Positions 36,052 through 45,556 of a stretch of 64,000 nt of DNA are shown piece by piece. The notes below the pieces were generated by a model. That model was not told the DNA's origin. It saw only the letters and a list, made by a program, of their open reading frames with translations, and did not search any database. Position numbers and translations under genes: made by a program. The stretch covers positions 682,001-746,000 of the forward strand of contig NZ_PVTF01000001.1 in the NCBI RefSeq assembly GCF_003002815.1, read 5' to 3'. Within the stretch, counting starts at the first letter, position 1; the number at the start of each line of letters is the position of its first letter. This DNA is from Umezawaea tangerina. Lineage in GTDB: Bacteria; Actinomycetota; Actinomycetes; Mycobacteriales; Pseudonocardiaceae.

Positions 36052-37653
36052 GTGTCCACGGTCAGCTACTCGTCCGGTACGTCCGCCGTTCCCCTGCTCG
36101 GCGACACGATCGGCGCCGACTTCGACCGCGCCGTCGCGCGCTTCGGCGACCGGGAGGCCCTCGTCGAGTGCGAGACCGGCCGCCGCTGGACCTACCGCGA
36201 GCTCGGCGCGGAGGTCGACGCGCTCGCCGCGGGCCTGCTGACGTCCGGTGTGCGGGTCGGCGACCGGGTCGGGATCTGGGCGCCCAACCGCGCCGAGTGG
36301 GTGCTCGTCCAGTACGCCACGGCCAAGATCGGCGCGATCATGGTCAACGTCAACCCGGCCTACCGGGTGCACGAGCTGGAGTACGTGCTCAACCAGTCCG
36401 GCGTGCGCACGCTGGTGGCCGCGCGCGAGTTCAAGACCTCCGACTACGCGGGCATGGTCGAGCAGGTCCGGCCGAAGTGCTCCGGCCTGGAGCAGGTCGT
36501 GCTGCTCGGAAGTCCCGAGTGGACGGACCTGCTGGCCACGACCGAACGGCCCGAGCTGCCCGTGCTGTCGGCCGACGACCCGATCAACGTGCAGTACACG
36601 TCGGGCACGACCGGGTTCCCGAAGGGCGCGACCCTGTCGCACCACAACATCCTCAACAACGGCTACTTCGTCGGCGAGCTGGTCGGCTACACCGAGGAGG
36701 ACCGGATCTGCATCCCGGTGCCCTTCTACCACTGCTTCGGCATGGTGATGGGCAACCTGGCGGCCACCTCGCACGGCGCGTGCATGGTCATCCCCGCGCA
36801 GGGCTTCGCGCCCGCGGCGACGTTGCGCGCGGTCGCCGAGGAGCGCTGCACCTCCCTCTACGGCGTGCCGACGATGTTCATCGCCGAGCTGGCCGAACCG
36901 GACTTCGACACCTACGACCTGTCGTCGCTGCGCACCGGGATCATGGCCGGGTCGCCGTGCCCGGTGGAGGTGATGAAGCAGGTCATCGACCGCATGGGCA
37001 TGCGCGAGGTGTCCATCTGCTACGGCATGACCGAGACGTCACCGGTCTCCACGCAGACCCGCGTGGACGACTCGCTCGACCGCCGCGTCTCCACCGTCGG
37101 CCGGGTCGGCCCGCACCTGGAGGTCAAGATCGTCGACCCGGTCGACGGCCGGACCGTGCCGCGCGGCACCCCCGGCGAGCTGTGCACCCGCGGCTACTCG
37201 GTGATGCTCGGGTACTGGGAGCAGCCGGACAAGACCGCCGAGGCGATCGACGCCGCGCGCTGGATGCACACCGGCGACCTCGCCGTCATGGACGACGACG
37301 ACTACGTCAACATCACCGGCCGCATCAAGGACATGGTGATCCGCGGCGGCGAGAACGTGTACCCGCGCGAGATCGAGGAGTTCCTCTACACCCACCCGGA
37401 CGTGCTCGACGCGCAGGTGATCGGCGTCCCGGACCCCCGCTACGGCGAGGAGCTGATGGCGTGGATCCGACTGCGGCCGGGCGTCGCCGAGCTCACCGCC
37501 GAGGCCTTGCGCGAGTTCTGCGTGGGCAAGCTCGCGCACTACAAGATCCCGCGGTACGTGCACGTGGTCGACGAGTTCCCGATGACCGTCACCGGCAAGG
37601 TCCGCAAGATCCAGATGCGCGAGGAGGCCGTGGGGATCCTGGGCCTGGACTAG
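36052..37653 (+). CDS. Fatty-acyl-CoA synthetase / AMP-forming ligase (FadD-like)
   Basis: This is an ANL-superfamily enzyme (533 aa) that activates a carboxylic acid with ATP and transfers it to CoA. Motifs: the P-loop [20 protein letters not shown], the hinge/A8 region [22 protein letters not shown], and the catalytic Lys in [10 protein letters not shown]. Sequence context resembles medium/long-chain acyl-CoA synthetases of the FadD35 type. The start is GTG 36052 with GGGAGG at 36041-36046. No dehydrogenase or thiolase gene is next to it, so its pathway is open; fatty acid catabolism is likely. Confidence 0.9.
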   Translation: MSTVSYSSGTSAVPLLGDTIGADFDRAVARFGDREALVECETGRRWTYRELGAEVDALAAGLLTSGVRVGDRVGIWAPNRAEWVLVQYATAKIGAIMVNVNPAYRVHELEYVLNQSGVRTLVAAREFKTSDYAGMVEQVRPKCSGLEQVVLLGSPEWTDLLATTERPELPVLSADDPINVQYTSGTTGFPKGATLSHHNILNNGYFVGELVGYTEEDRICIPVPFYHCFGMVMGNLAATSHGACMVIPAQGFAPAATLRAVAEERCTSLYGVPTMFIAELAEPDFDTYDLSSLRTGIMAGSPCPVEVMKQVIDRMGMREVSICYGMTETSPVSTQTRVDDSLDRRVSTVGRVGPHLEVKIVDPVDGRTVPRGTPGELCTRGYSVMLGYWEQPDKTAEAIDAARWMHTGDLAVMDDDDYVNITGRIKDMVIRGGENVYPREIEEFLYTHPDVLDAQVIGVPDPRYGEELMAWIRLRPGVAELTAEALREFCVGKLAHYKIPRYVHVVDEFPMTVTGKVRKIQMREEAVGILGLD

Positions 37654-37695
37654 TGCGGTGGACCGGGGGACCGCCTGGACGGCGGGGCTCCCGCG

Positions 37696-38232
37696 CTAGA
37701 GGCTGGTGTCGATCGAGAAGTCGACGTCCGCTTCCCCCGTGCCCGCACCGCGCGCGGTGACGACGAGGGTGTCCTGGACCGTCGTGTCCTCGTCGAAGTC
37801 CACCAGCAGCCCCGGCCACGACTCCTCCGGGTCGACGACGTCGGGGATCGTGCACCGCATGCCGCCGTCGTCCGCCGCGCAGGCCCACTCGCCGTCGTCG
37901 CGGTGGCGCAGGCGCAGGTGGTCCGTCGGCACCGACAGGACCACCTCCAACGGCTTCGTCGTGGTCGACGTCCCGGTGTTGGTCACGGTCACGATCACCG
38001 AGAGGGAACCGTGGCCCGACAGCACCCCCTTGTCCGACAACGAACTGCCCGGCGCGGGGAGCAGGTCCACGTCCAGCGGCACCGACTCCGCCGTCGCCGA
38101 CGTCGAGGCACCCGGCCCGCTCACCGCCGTCGGCGGACCGGCGCACCCCGCGCCGACCACCAGCAGGACCGCCAACGCGATCCCCGTGCGCCCACTGCCC
38201 GCAACCGCTTTCCCCCGCCCGACCCCGGTCAT
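37696..38232 (-). CDS. Secreted lipoprotein of unknown function
   Basis: The protein (178 aa from ATG 38232) has a typical signal peptide with lipobox VGAGC, a Ser/Thr-rich linker, and a beta-rich domain of about 120 residues containing a cysteine pair (EWACAADD and MRCTIPD). Repeated Val/Thr strands such as VIVTVTNTGTSTTTK resemble DUF11/CARDB-like extracellular domains. A GTG at 38274 is an alternative start but would bury the signal sequence. It converges on the acyl-CoA synthetase gene. I do not recognise a function. Confidence 0.7.
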   Translation of the reverse strand: MTGVGRGKAVAGSGRTGIALAVLLVVGAGCAGPPTAVSGPGASTSATAESVPLDVDLLPAPGSSLSDKGVLSGHGSLSVIVTVTNTGTSTTTKPLEVVLSVPTDHLRLRHRDDGEWACAADDGGMRCTIPDVVDPEESWPGLLVDFDEDTTVQDTLVVTARGAGTGEADVDFSIDTSL

Positions 38233-38317
38233 GTCCGTAGGACGCGCGACCGCCGGGGATGTTGTCCGGATCACCCACCGGTCCCGGTGGCGACCACCTC
38301 CGCGGTCGGGTCGGCGA

Positions 38318-38486
38318 CTAGGGCGTGTGTCGAAGTCTCGTTCGATGGGAGTCGCGCCTGAGGTGGTTCCTGGCGGTGCGGCCGACTGGCCCGCATACCG
38401 CTGTTGTATGCGGGCCAGTCGGCCGTGCCCTCAGGGGCCGCCTCAGGCCCGGCTACCGCGAACACGGACTTCGATACACGCCCTAG
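38318..38486. mobile_element. 169-bp palindromic MITE-like element
   Basis: The element is bounded by CTAG and by 20-base terminal inverted repeats differing at one position (38318-38337 and 38467-38486; CTAGGGCGTGTGTCGAAGTC at the left). The centre is a perfect 19-bp hairpin (38380-38398 with 38406-38424), and the intervening arms are imperfectly complementary, so nearly the whole element is one palindrome. As a result both strands read almost the same peptide (ADWPAY...MRASRP...PPQARLP). CTAG may be a target duplication, as in some IS5-type elements. There is no transposase. Its right end lies on the stop codon of the YccF gene. Confidence 0.8.
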
Positions 38487-38857
38487 GGCAGCGGGACGAT
38501 GACCTTGCCGAGCGGCATCAGGGAGACGGGGATGAGCTTGAAGTTCGCGATGCCCAGGGGGATGCCGATGATGGTCACGCACAGGGCGATGCCGGTGACG
38601 ACGTGGCCGACGGCGAGCCAGATGCCCGCGAAGACGATCCAGATGATGTTGCCGATCAACGAGGCCGCGCCCGCGGTCGGCCGGTCGACGACGGTGCGGC
38701 CGAACGGCCAGAGGGCGTAGTTGGCGATCCGGAACGACGCCAGGCCCCAGGGGATCGTGATGATCAGGATGCAGCAGATCACGCCGGCGACGGCGTACCC
38801 CACCGCCATCCAGAATCCGCAGAGCACGAGCCAGATCAGGTTGAGGATGAGGCGCAT
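38483..38857 (-). CDS. YccF-domain inner membrane protein
   Basis: This 124-aa protein has two copies of the YccF domain, each with a hydrophobic helix pair and the motif IPWGLASFRIANYALWPFGR in the first and IPLGIANFKLIPVSLMPLGK in the second. It corresponds by position and family to Rv0870c of M. tuberculosis, as remembered. Its TAG stop is formed by the CTAG terminus of the adjacent MITE-like element, so the last residues (VIVPLP) may have been altered by the insertion. Function is unknown in all species I know of. Confidence 0.88.
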   Translation of the reverse strand: MRLILNLIWLVLCGFWMAVGYAVAGVICCILIITIPWGLASFRIANYALWPFGRTVVDRPTAGAASLIGNIIWIVFAGIWLAVGHVVTGIALCVTIIGIPLGIANFKLIPVSLMPLGKVIVPLP

Positions 38858-38889
38858 ACCCCGATCTTGCCCGATTAGGCTGCGCCCTT

Positions 38890-39861
38890 GTGAGCAACCT
38901 GGTGCGTTGGGGTGTGGTCGCCCCCGGTGGTATCGCCGACGTCGTCACGTCGGACCTGGTGCGGGTGCGGGGTGCCGAAGTGGTGGCCGTGTCGTCGCGG
39001 GCGCTGCCCCGCGCGCAGGAGTTCGCCGCCAAGCACGGCATCCCGCGCGCCTACGGCGCGACGGCCGACCTGCTGGCCGACCCCGAGGTGGACGTGGTCT
39101 ACGTGGCCACGCCGCACGCCCAGCACCACGCGGTGGTGCGGGAGGCGCTGCTGGCGGGCAAGCACGTGCTGTGCGAGAAGCCGTTCACGTTGAGCGTCCA
39201 GGACGCGCGGGAGCTGGTCGACCTGGCGCGGGAGCGCGGCCTGTTCCTGATGGAGGCCATGTGGACGCGGTTCAACCCGCTGGTCCGCCGGATCAGGGAG
39301 CTGGTGGCCGGGGGCGCGATCGGTGACGTGCGGGCGGTGCACGCGCACTTCGGCTTCACCGCGGCCTACGACCCGGAGCACCGGCTGTGGAACCCGGCGC
39401 TGGGCGGCGGCGCCCTGATGGACCTCGGCGTGTACCCGGTGTCGTTCGCGCACATGGTGCTCGGCGAGCCGGAGTCGGTCACCGTGCACGGCTCGCTCGC
39501 GCCGACCGGGGTGGACGCCGACGCGGCCCTGCTGCTCGCCTACCCCGGCGGCGCGCACGCCCTGCTCACCTGCTCGCTGATCAGCACGCCGGAGGTGCGC
39601 GCGACGATCGTCGGCAGCGGCGGCCGGATCGAGGTGCCGGAACCGTTCTACAACCCGGCGGTGATCGTGGTGAACGGCGTGGAGGAACGGGCCGAGCTGG
39701 ACGGCAAGGGGTACACCCCGCAGCTCGTCGAGGTCACCCAGCGGATCTCCAACGGGTACACCGAGAGTCCGGAGATGCCGCTGGACGACACCGTCGCCGT
39801 GCTGCGCACGCTGACCACCGCGCTGAAGGCGCTGGGCGTGGACTACGCGAACGTCAGGTAG
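38890..39861 (+). CDS. Gfo/Idh/MocA family NAD(P)-dependent oxidoreductase
   Basis: This 323-aa protein has an N-terminal Rossmann fold (WGVVAPGGIADVV; family members usually have GxGxxA here) and the catalytic CEKPFTL motif near residue 97, followed by the C-terminal domain with GGGALMDLGVYPV. Relatives reduce or oxidise sugars, inositols or dihydrodiols (dimeric dihydrodiol dehydrogenase type). The start is GTG 38890. The 3' end overlaps mntH on the other strand by 19 bases. Substrate is unknown. Confidence 0.88.
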   Translation: MSNLVRWGVVAPGGIADVVTSDLVRVRGAEVVAVSSRALPRAQEFAAKHGIPRAYGATADLLADPEVDVVYVATPHAQHHAVVREALLAGKHVLCEKPFTLSVQDARELVDLARERGLFLMEAMWTRFNPLVRRIRELVAGGAIGDVRAVHAHFGFTAAYDPEHRLWNPALGGGALMDLGVYPVSFAHMVLGEPESVTVHGSLAPTGVDADAALLLAYPGGAHALLTCSLISTPEVRATIVGSGGRIEVPEPFYNPAVIVVNGVEERAELDGKGYTPQLVEVTQRISNGYTESPEMPLDDTVAVLRTLTTALKALGVDYANVR

Positions 39862-41072
39862 ACCAGCGCGAGGTTGAGGGCGATCACGGCCACCGACACG
39901 GCACCGGCCGCGACGGTCGTGCCGAGCCGGTTGGCGGCCGTGCCCATCACCGACCGGCTCGCGGTCAGCCGCACCAGCGGCACCAGCGCGAACGGGATGC
40001 CGAACGACAGGACGACCTGCGACAGCACCAGCGCCGTCGTCGGGTCCGCGCCCGCGCCGAGCACTACCAGCGCGGGCACCAGCGTTACCAGCCTGCGGGC
40101 GGGCAGCGGGATCCGGCGGCGCAGCAGGCCGTCCATCACCACGGCACCCGCGTAGCAGCCGACGGCGGTCGACGCGAAGCCCGACGCGAGCAGCCCGACG
40201 GCGAACAGCAGCGCGATCCCGCCGCCGAGCCGCGCGTCCACGGCGGCGTGCACGCCGTCGAGCCCGTCCACGTCGGACGACCCCCGCAAGGCGCTCGCGG
40301 CGAGCAGCAGCATGGCCAGGTTGACCGCGCCCGCGAACACCATCGCGACGACCACGTCGACCTTCGTGGCGGCCAGCAGCCGCTTGCGCGGCGCGCCCTC
40401 GGCGGGCCTGCCGTGCCGGTCGCGGGCCAGTGCCGAGTGCAGGTAGACGGCGTGCGGCATCACGGTCGCGCCGAGCATTCCCGCGGCGAGCAGCACGCTG
40501 TCCGCGCCGTCGAACCGGGGGAGCAGGCCGGCGGCCGCCGCCCCCGCCGACGGCGGGTCGACGAACAGCCCGGCGGCGAACCCGACCGCGATGACGACCA
40601 GCAGCGCGGTGACGACCCGTTCGAACGGCCGTTGCCCGCCGCGGTCCTGGACCAGCAGCAGCACCGTCGACACGACCCCGGTGACCAGGCCGCCGAGCAC
40701 CAGCGGCAGGTCGAACAGCAGGCCGAGCGCGATCGCGCCGCCGAGCACCTCGGCCAGGTCGGTCGCCATCGCCACGACCTCGGCCTGGCCCCAGTAGGCG
40801 AGCCGCGCCGACCTCGGCATCCGGTCGCGCACGGCCTCGGGCAGCGACATCCCGGTGACCAGGCCGAGCTTGGCCGACAGGTACTGCACCAGGCCCGCCA
40901 TCACGTTGGCCACGACCAGGACCCACACCAGCAGGTAGCCGTACCGGGCGCCCGCCGCGGTGTTCGTGGCGACGTTGCCGGGGTCGACGTAGGCGATGGC
41001 GGCCACGAACGCGGGACCGAGGAGCGCCGCGCCCGCCCGGACGCGGGCGACCCTGGTGCGGATGGCGACCAC
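39843..41072 (-). CDS. mntH: Nramp-family Mn2+/divalent metal transporter
   Basis: This proton-coupled divalent metal importer has 409 residues and about eleven transmembrane segments. The metal-site motifs are intact: DPGN in AYVDPGNVATN (TM1) and MPH in GATVMPHAVYLHS (TM6). The start is GTG 41072 with AGGAGG at a good distance. Upstream lies an imperfect inverted repeat, CTTGTCGCA (41092-41100) against GGCAACAAG (41108-41116), which could bind a manganese or iron regulator. Import of Mn2+ would fit with superoxide defence, but the sod gene is 13 kb away. Confidence 0.93.
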   Translation of the reverse strand: MVAIRTRVARVRAGAALLGPAFVAAIAYVDPGNVATNTAAGARYGYLLVWVLVVANVMAGLVQYLSAKLGLVTGMSLPEAVRDRMPRSARLAYWGQAEVVAMATDLAEVLGGAIALGLLFDLPLVLGGLVTGVVSTVLLLVQDRGGQRPFERVVTALLVVIAVGFAAGLFVDPPSAGAAAAGLLPRFDGADSVLLAAGMLGATVMPHAVYLHSALARDRHGRPAEGAPRKRLLAATKVDVVVAMVFAGAVNLAMLLLAASALRGSSDVDGLDGVHAAVDARLGGGIALLFAVGLLASGFASTAVGCYAGAVVMDGLLRRRIPLPARRLVTLVPALVVLGAGADPTTALVLSQVVLSFGIPFALVPLVRLTASRSVMGTAANRLGTTVAAGAVSVAVIALNLALVYLTFA

Positions 41073-41184
41073 CGGCGGACCTCCTCGAACACTTGTCGCA
41101 ACATCATGGCAACAAGGCCGAGTGCGGTGCGGGGCGGCCCACCTGGTGGGAGATCACCCACGGGGCGGGGACGTCCGGTGCCGG

Positions 41185-41775
41185 TCAGGCCACCCGCGGC
41201 AGGATCGCCCGAGCGACCGCCAGCATGGCCTCGACGGCCTGATCCCGCGGCGCGCTCGGCATCAGCAGGTGGCTCAGCGCCAGCCGCACGGTCGTCTCGG
41301 CGGCCAGGTGCAGCCGGTCGTCGGGCAGGTCGGGCCACCGCCGCCGGAGGTGCTTGGCGACCATCCCGGTCGCCGGGAGCAGCACCGGAAGACCCCTGGT
41401 GGTCAGGAACGGCAGCATGTCCTCGGCGTCCGCGCCGGTCACCACCGACGTGACCAGCCGGTCCTCCGCAGCCTGCGCCAGCATGAACGTGATCGCGTCC
41501 CGCATCCCGTCGAACGGGTCGGTCGCCCCGCCGAGCCTCTCCTCGACGCCCACCAGGTACTCGGCCGTCCGGTGCACGGCGACGGCCTGGACGAGCCCCG
41601 CCTTGTTGCCGAACTCGTTGTAGACGGTCTGCCTGCTCACGCCCGCGCGGCTCGCCACGTCGGCCAGCCGCAGCCCCGCGACGCCGCGCGCGGCCAGCAG
41701 GTCCGCCGCGACGGCGAGCAGGCCCTCGCGCAGGGACGCCTTCGGGGGCTGGCCGGGAGCGGTGGCTCGACTCAC
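41185..41775 (-). CDS. TetR family transcriptional regulator
   Basis: This is a regulator of 196 aa if started at GTG 41775 (202 from GTG 41793). The N-terminal helix-turn-helix is typical: LREGLLAVAADLLAARGVAGLRLADVASRAGVSRQTVYNEFGNKAGLVQAV. The C-terminal ligand-binding part is helical and resembles the TetR C-terminal domain family of mycolate/lipid regulators. It lies upstream of mntH in the same direction with a 112-base gap and may regulate itself or mntH. The effector is unknown. Confidence 0.88.
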   Translation of the reverse strand: MSRATAPGQPPKASLREGLLAVAADLLAARGVAGLRLADVASRAGVSRQTVYNEFGNKAGLVQAVAVHRTAEYLVGVEERLGGATDPFDGMRDAITFMLAQAAEDRLVTSVVTGADAEDMLPFLTTRGLPVLLPATGMVAKHLRRRWPDLPDDRLHLAAETTVRLALSHLLMPSAPRDQAVEAMLAVARAILPRVA

Positions 41776-41851
41776 GCCCCGAGCTTTACACACCGCGCGC
41801 CCACCACTTGGACACCGGCCCGTGTTCCGTCAAGCCACGTAGAGTGGGCCG

Positions 41852-42499
41852 GTGCCGTTGACCGTGGGATTCGACCTGGACATGACCCTCATCGACCCCC
41901 GGCCGGGCATGGCCGCCGTGATGGACGCGGTCGCCGCGGAGTCCGGTTACCCGCTCGACGGCGCCGCCTTCGCCGCGCACCTCGGGCCGCCGCTGGACAT
42001 GGTCTACCGCGACTCCGGCGTGCCAGAGGAGGAGATCCCGGACCTGGTCGCCCGGTTCCGCGCCCTCTACCCCGACGTCGTCATCCCCTCCACGGTCGAG
42101 CTGCCCGGCGCCGCGCGCTCGCTCGCCGCGGTGCGCGAACTGGGCGGCGAGGTCGTGGTGGTCACCGGCAAGTACCGCCAGAACGCCGCGCTGCACCTGG
42201 CGGCGTTCGGCTGGGAGGTCGACCACCTCGTCGGCGGCGTCTGGTCCACCGGCAAGGCCGAGGCGCTCCGGCTGCACGGCGCCTCGGTGTACGTGGGCGA
42301 CCACGTCGGCGACATCCGCGGCGCCAAGGCGGCCGGGGCCGAGGCGGTCGGCGTGGTCACCGGACCGTGCAGCGCCCGCGAGCTGGAAGAGGAGGGCGCG
42401 GACCTCGTGCTGCCCGACCTGACCGGGTTCCCGGACTGGCTGCGGGCCAACGCCGACCGGCTCAGCGCCTCCGCGCTCGGGAGCTCCGCACCGCGCTGA
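41852..42499 (+). CDS. HAD hydrolase, phosphoglycolate-phosphatase-like
   Basis: This 215-aa HAD-superfamily protein has motif I DLDMTLID (the second position carries L, and the acid pair is D-x-D), a four-helix cap of the class I type, motif II VVTGK, conserved Lys in GKAEAL, and motif [16 protein letters not shown]. The family includes phosphoglycolate phosphatases and pyrophosphatases. The start is GTG 41852. Its 3' end overlaps an antisense membrane-protein gene by 38 bases. Confidence 0.85.
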   Translation: MPLTVGFDLDMTLIDPRPGMAAVMDAVAAESGYPLDGAAFAAHLGPPLDMVYRDSGVPEEEIPDLVARFRALYPDVVIPSTVELPGAARSLAAVRELGGEVVVVTGKYRQNAALHLAAFGWEVDHLVGGVWSTGKAEALRLHGASVYVGDHVGDIRGAKAAGAEAVGVVTGPCSARELEEEGADLVLPDLTGFPDWLRANADRLSASALGSSAPR

Positions 42500-42665
42500 C
42501 CACACCCAGGCCGAGCCCGACCGGCGTCAGCAGCCACGCGGCGAGGTTCAGCCAGATCGGCAGGTTCGACCGGCCCGCGGCGAACAGCGCGAACACCACC
42601 ACGATCGCCACCAGGCCGAGCGCGAACAAGCCCAGGGCCAGCGGCATCAGCTTCGGAGCGGTCAT
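42462..42665 (-). CDS. Small two-helix membrane protein
   Basis: The protein of 67 aa has two hydrophobic helices ([20 protein letters not shown] and [20 protein letters not shown]) and a basic tail (SSRARRR). The start is ATG 42665. Its last 38 bases overlap the HAD gene on the other strand. Small proteins of this shape are common in actinobacteria; I do not recognise the family. The regular two-helix pattern argues for a real gene. Confidence 0.65.
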   Translation of the reverse strand: MTAPKLMPLALGLFALGLVAIVVVFALFAAGRSNLPIWLNLAAWLLTPVGLGLGVVSAVRSSRARRR

Positions 42666-42788
42666 GCGACGAGGGTAGTCGCGCAATCGGAGGTGCCCGC
42701 GCCCTGGTCTTCTGGCTACTCTGGGGGAACGCGTCCTGGGTACGCCCGGGGCGCTTCGTCGTGTCAAAGCAAGGGAATGGTGAGGGCA

Positions 42789-43175
42789 GTGCCGACCGGC
42801 AAGGTCAAGTGGTACGACACGGAGAAGGGCTTCGGCTTCGTCACCCAGGACGGCGGCGAGGACGTGTACGTGCGGAAGTCCGCGCTACCTCCGGGCGTCG
42901 AAGGCTTGAAGGCCGGCCAGCGGATCGAGTTCGGGATGGCCGAGGGGCGGCGCGGCCCGCAAGCGCTGTCGGTGCGGCTCGTCGACCCGGCTCCTTCGGT
43001 GGCGGAGGCACGGCGCAGGCCCGCGGAGGAGCTGCACGGGCTCGTTGAGGACATGATCAAGCTGCTGGAGACGAAGATCCAGCCGGACCTGCGGCGCAAC
43101 CGGTACCCGGACCGCAAGACCACGAAGCTGGTGGCCGAGGTGGTCAGGGCCGTGGCCAGGGAGCTCGACCCGTAG
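42789..43175 (+). CDS. cspB: Cold-shock domain protein CspB type, with C-terminal helical extension
   Basis: The N-terminal ~65 residues are a cold-shock domain with RNP1 KGFGFV and RNP2-like DVYVRKSAL. The remaining ~60 residues are helical and charged ([40 protein letters not shown]). This layout (128 aa) is that of mycobacterial Rv0871 CspB, about twice the length of ordinary cold-shock proteins. The start is taken at GTG 42789 by analogy ([10 protein letters not shown]); ATG 42777 is possible. It binds single-stranded nucleic acid, presumably as an RNA chaperone. Confidence 0.92.
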   Translation: MPTGKVKWYDTEKGFGFVTQDGGEDVYVRKSALPPGVEGLKAGQRIEFGMAEGRRGPQALSVRLVDPAPSVAEARRRPAEELHGLVEDMIKLLETKIQPDLRRNRYPDRKTTKLVAEVVRAVARELDP

Positions 43176-43202
43176 GCGACGGGGCCGGGGTGCCGTCGGG
43201 GG

Positions 43203-43691
43203 TCAGCTCTTCGCGCGGTCGTCCACCGACAGCACCCAGGTGCCCCTGGCGACGAACTGGATCTGGCCGGTCTCGTCGATCTGCACGCGCTTGCCGAACT
43301 GCTGCACCTCGACGCTCTCCAGCTGGTCGTCGGCGTTCGGCAGCTCCAGCGTGTACGCGTACTGGGGCTCGGCGTTGGTGAAGAGCTTGCTGCGCAGCGG
43401 TTCCTGCTGCTCCCCGCGCGCGTCGCGGTAGGTGAACTTCACCGACCAGGCGGACTTGGCGATGGTGCCGCCGACCGAGATCTGGACGGGTTTGCCCGGG
43501 GGCACCCGCAGCACGCCGGCCGCCCGCGTGTCGATGGCGCAGTTCTCCGACTCGAGGTCGCAGTACTGGGTGGGCTGGACGTTCACCGTCCTGCCCGACG
43601 AGTAGAACGTGACCTCGGGGGACGGGGGTGCCGAGCACCCCGCCGCCAGGAGGAGGGCGGTACTGGCCAGCACAGTCGGGACTCGGCGCAC
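43203..43691 (-). CDS. DUF2771-type lipoprotein
   Basis: This 162-aa lipoprotein has signal peptide RVPTVLASTALLLAAGC with lipobox AAGC. The mature domain is beta-rich with one cysteine pair (QYCDLESENC). It matches the DUF2771 family of actinobacterial lipoproteins (Rv0875c position), which lies beside the same MFS gene in mycobacteria as I recall. The start is GTG 43691 without a clear ribosome site. The gene ends 28 bases from the convergent cspB. Function is unknown; export next to an MFS transporter suggests a cell-envelope job. Confidence 0.82.
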   Translation of the reverse strand: MRRVPTVLASTALLLAAGCSAPPSPEVTFYSSGRTVNVQPTQYCDLESENCAIDTRAAGVLRVPPGKPVQISVGGTIAKSAWSVKFTYRDARGEQQEPLRSKLFTNAEPQYAYTLELPNADDQLESVEVQQFGKRVQIDETGQIQFVARGTWVLSVDDRAKS

Positions 43692-43710
43692 GTCGGGCGA
43701 CTTTACGCAG

Positions 43711-45480
43711 CTAGCCGATGGGCTTGGTGGGGTGCACCGCGTTGGGGTGCTCCGGGCGGTCGCCGCCGAGGCCGGGGATGAGCGACGTGCCGCGCCTGCA
43801 CAGGACCGTCTGGACGAGGCCCGCGGTCAGCAGCACCGCCAGGACGGTGAAGCCGATCCAGTAGGTGGCGGGCAGCAGGACGCCGAGCGCGCCGCCGAAG
43901 ACCCAGGTGAGCTGGAGGATGGTCTCCGAGCGGCCGAAGGCCGAGGCGCGCGACTCCTCCGGGAGGTCGTCCTGGATGACGGCGTCGAGGCTGATCTTGG
44001 CGAGGCCGCTGGCGGTGGCGCCGACCAGGCCGACGACGGCGGCGGTGGCCAGGCCGGGCAGGACCGCGGCGATCACGGCGACGGCCAGGCACGCGCCGAG
44101 GCAGAGGACGACGACCTGGTCGGGGTTGCCGAAGTGCAGGCGCGCGCCGACGGCGTTGCCCAGGAAGCTGCCGATGCCCGCCGCGGCGGCGATCACGCCC
44201 AGCAGCAGGAGCTGCTTGCCCGCGTCGCCCTCGGTCTGGGCGCGGACGACGAACGCGGCGAACAGGGTCAGGAAGCCGGTGAGCATCCGGATGGTGCCGT
44301 TGCCCCAGAGCGACACCACGACGTGGCGGCCCAGCGGCTGGCGCTTCGGCTTGGACGGGTTGGCGCCCAGCGACGTGGGCACCTCGCCCTCGGTGACCTC
44401 GACCCACGCGGGGATGCGCAGGCACAGCCAGCCGTTGGCCAGGCAGAGCGCGGCGGTGAACCAGAGCGCGCCCGGCGAGTCGAAGAACTGGGCGAACCCG
44501 GCGGCGACCGCGCCGAACACGCCGCCCGCGGCCAGGCCGAAGACGGTCATCCTGGCGTTGGTCTTGGACAGCGTGATGTCCGGCGGCAGCACCCTCGGGG
44601 TGATCGCCGACTTGAGCACGGTGAACGACTTGGACAGCACCATGCTGCCCAGCGCGGCCGGGTAGAGGCCCCAGTCGTCGAAGTGCAGCGCCATGACGAT
44701 CGACAGGAACACCCGCAGCACGCACGCGGCGGCCAGCGCGATCCGCCTGCCGCGCTGGATGCGGTCCAGCGCGGGGCCGATGACCGGGGCGATCAGCGCG
44801 AACGGGGCCACGGTGATCAGCAGGTAGAGGGCGACCTTGCCCTGGCTCTCGCCGGTCGCGGCGGAGAAGAACAGGGTGTTCGCCAGCGCCACGGCCATCG
44901 CGGCGTCGGCGGCGTAGTTGAGCATCACCGCGTAGGTGAGCGCGGTCAGCCCGGACTTCTCGGCGCCGTCGGCGTGCGCGGCCTTCCGGAACGCGGACAC
45001 GGCCTGCCGGCTGATCTGCCTGCCGCGGAACATCGCGACCCTGGTCACGGTGAGCTTCTTCGGCAGCGTCGGCGCGGTCGGGTGCTCGGAGGCGGGCACG
45101 TGGTCGCGGCGCGACCTCGGCGGCTCCGGCTCCGGTGGCTCACCGGTCGGGTACGGCCTGGTCGGGCGCACGCGGGAGGGGCGTTCGAGGTCGAAGCGCG
45201 CCTCGGGGGCCTGCCGGGGGCGGTAGTCGTCGTCCTCCCACGGGTACCGCGTCCGCGGCTCCGGCGGGGGAGGCTGCCTGCGCGGCGGCGGCGTCCGGCG
45301 CTGCGAGTCCTGGCGCGGGGGTTCCTGGCGCGGCGGCGGGGCCTGCTGGGGCGGTGGGCCGGGCGGCCACTGGGAGACGCCCTGCGGCTGCTCGGGCGCG
45401 CGGCGGGACCTGCGGCCGCCACTCCAGCCGCGCCGGGCACGCGGTGTGCCGTGCGGGTCGTCCGAACCGGAGCGCATCAC
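43711..45480 (-). CDS. MFS transporter with long Pro/Arg-rich cytoplasmic N-terminus
   Basis: This 589-aa protein has an N-terminal ~150-residue disordered region rich in Pro, Arg and Glu, then about 11-12 transmembrane segments of a major facilitator fold. In the first loop, ALDRIQRGRRIALAAAC is the MFS motif A region. It corresponds to Rv0876c by position. The start is GTG 45480 or ATG 45477, three bases apart, with GAGGGG just before. It is followed at 19 bases by the DUF2771 lipoprotein gene, likely in one operon. The substrate is unknown. Confidence 0.85.
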   Translation of the reverse strand: MMRSGSDDPHGTPRARRGWSGGRRSRRAPEQPQGVSQWPPGPPPQQAPPPRQEPPRQDSQRRTPPPRRQPPPPEPRTRYPWEDDDYRPRQAPEARFDLERPSRVRPTRPYPTGEPPEPEPPRSRRDHVPASEHPTAPTLPKKLTVTRVAMFRGRQISRQAVSAFRKAAHADGAEKSGLTALTYAVMLNYAADAAMAVALANTLFFSAATGESQGKVALYLLITVAPFALIAPVIGPALDRIQRGRRIALAAACVLRVFLSIVMALHFDDWGLYPAALGSMVLSKSFTVLKSAITPRVLPPDITLSKTNARMTVFGLAAGGVFGAVAAGFAQFFDSPGALWFTAALCLANGWLCLRIPAWVEVTEGEVPTSLGANPSKPKRQPLGRHVVVSLWGNGTIRMLTGFLTLFAAFVVRAQTEGDAGKQLLLLGVIAAAAGIGSFLGNAVGARLHFGNPDQVVVLCLGACLAVAVIAAVLPGLATAAVVGLVGATASGLAKISLDAVIQDDLPEESRASAFGRSETILQLTWVFGGALGVLLPATYWIGFTVLAVLLTAGLVQTVLCRRGTSLIPGLGGDRPEHPNAVHPTKPIG

Positions 45481-45556
45481 CCCTCAATCCTGCCTCACGC
45501 GAGCGCGTGCCGTGCGGGAACGAGCCCAGGTGGGGGTGCGAATCACCCGCTCCGGG

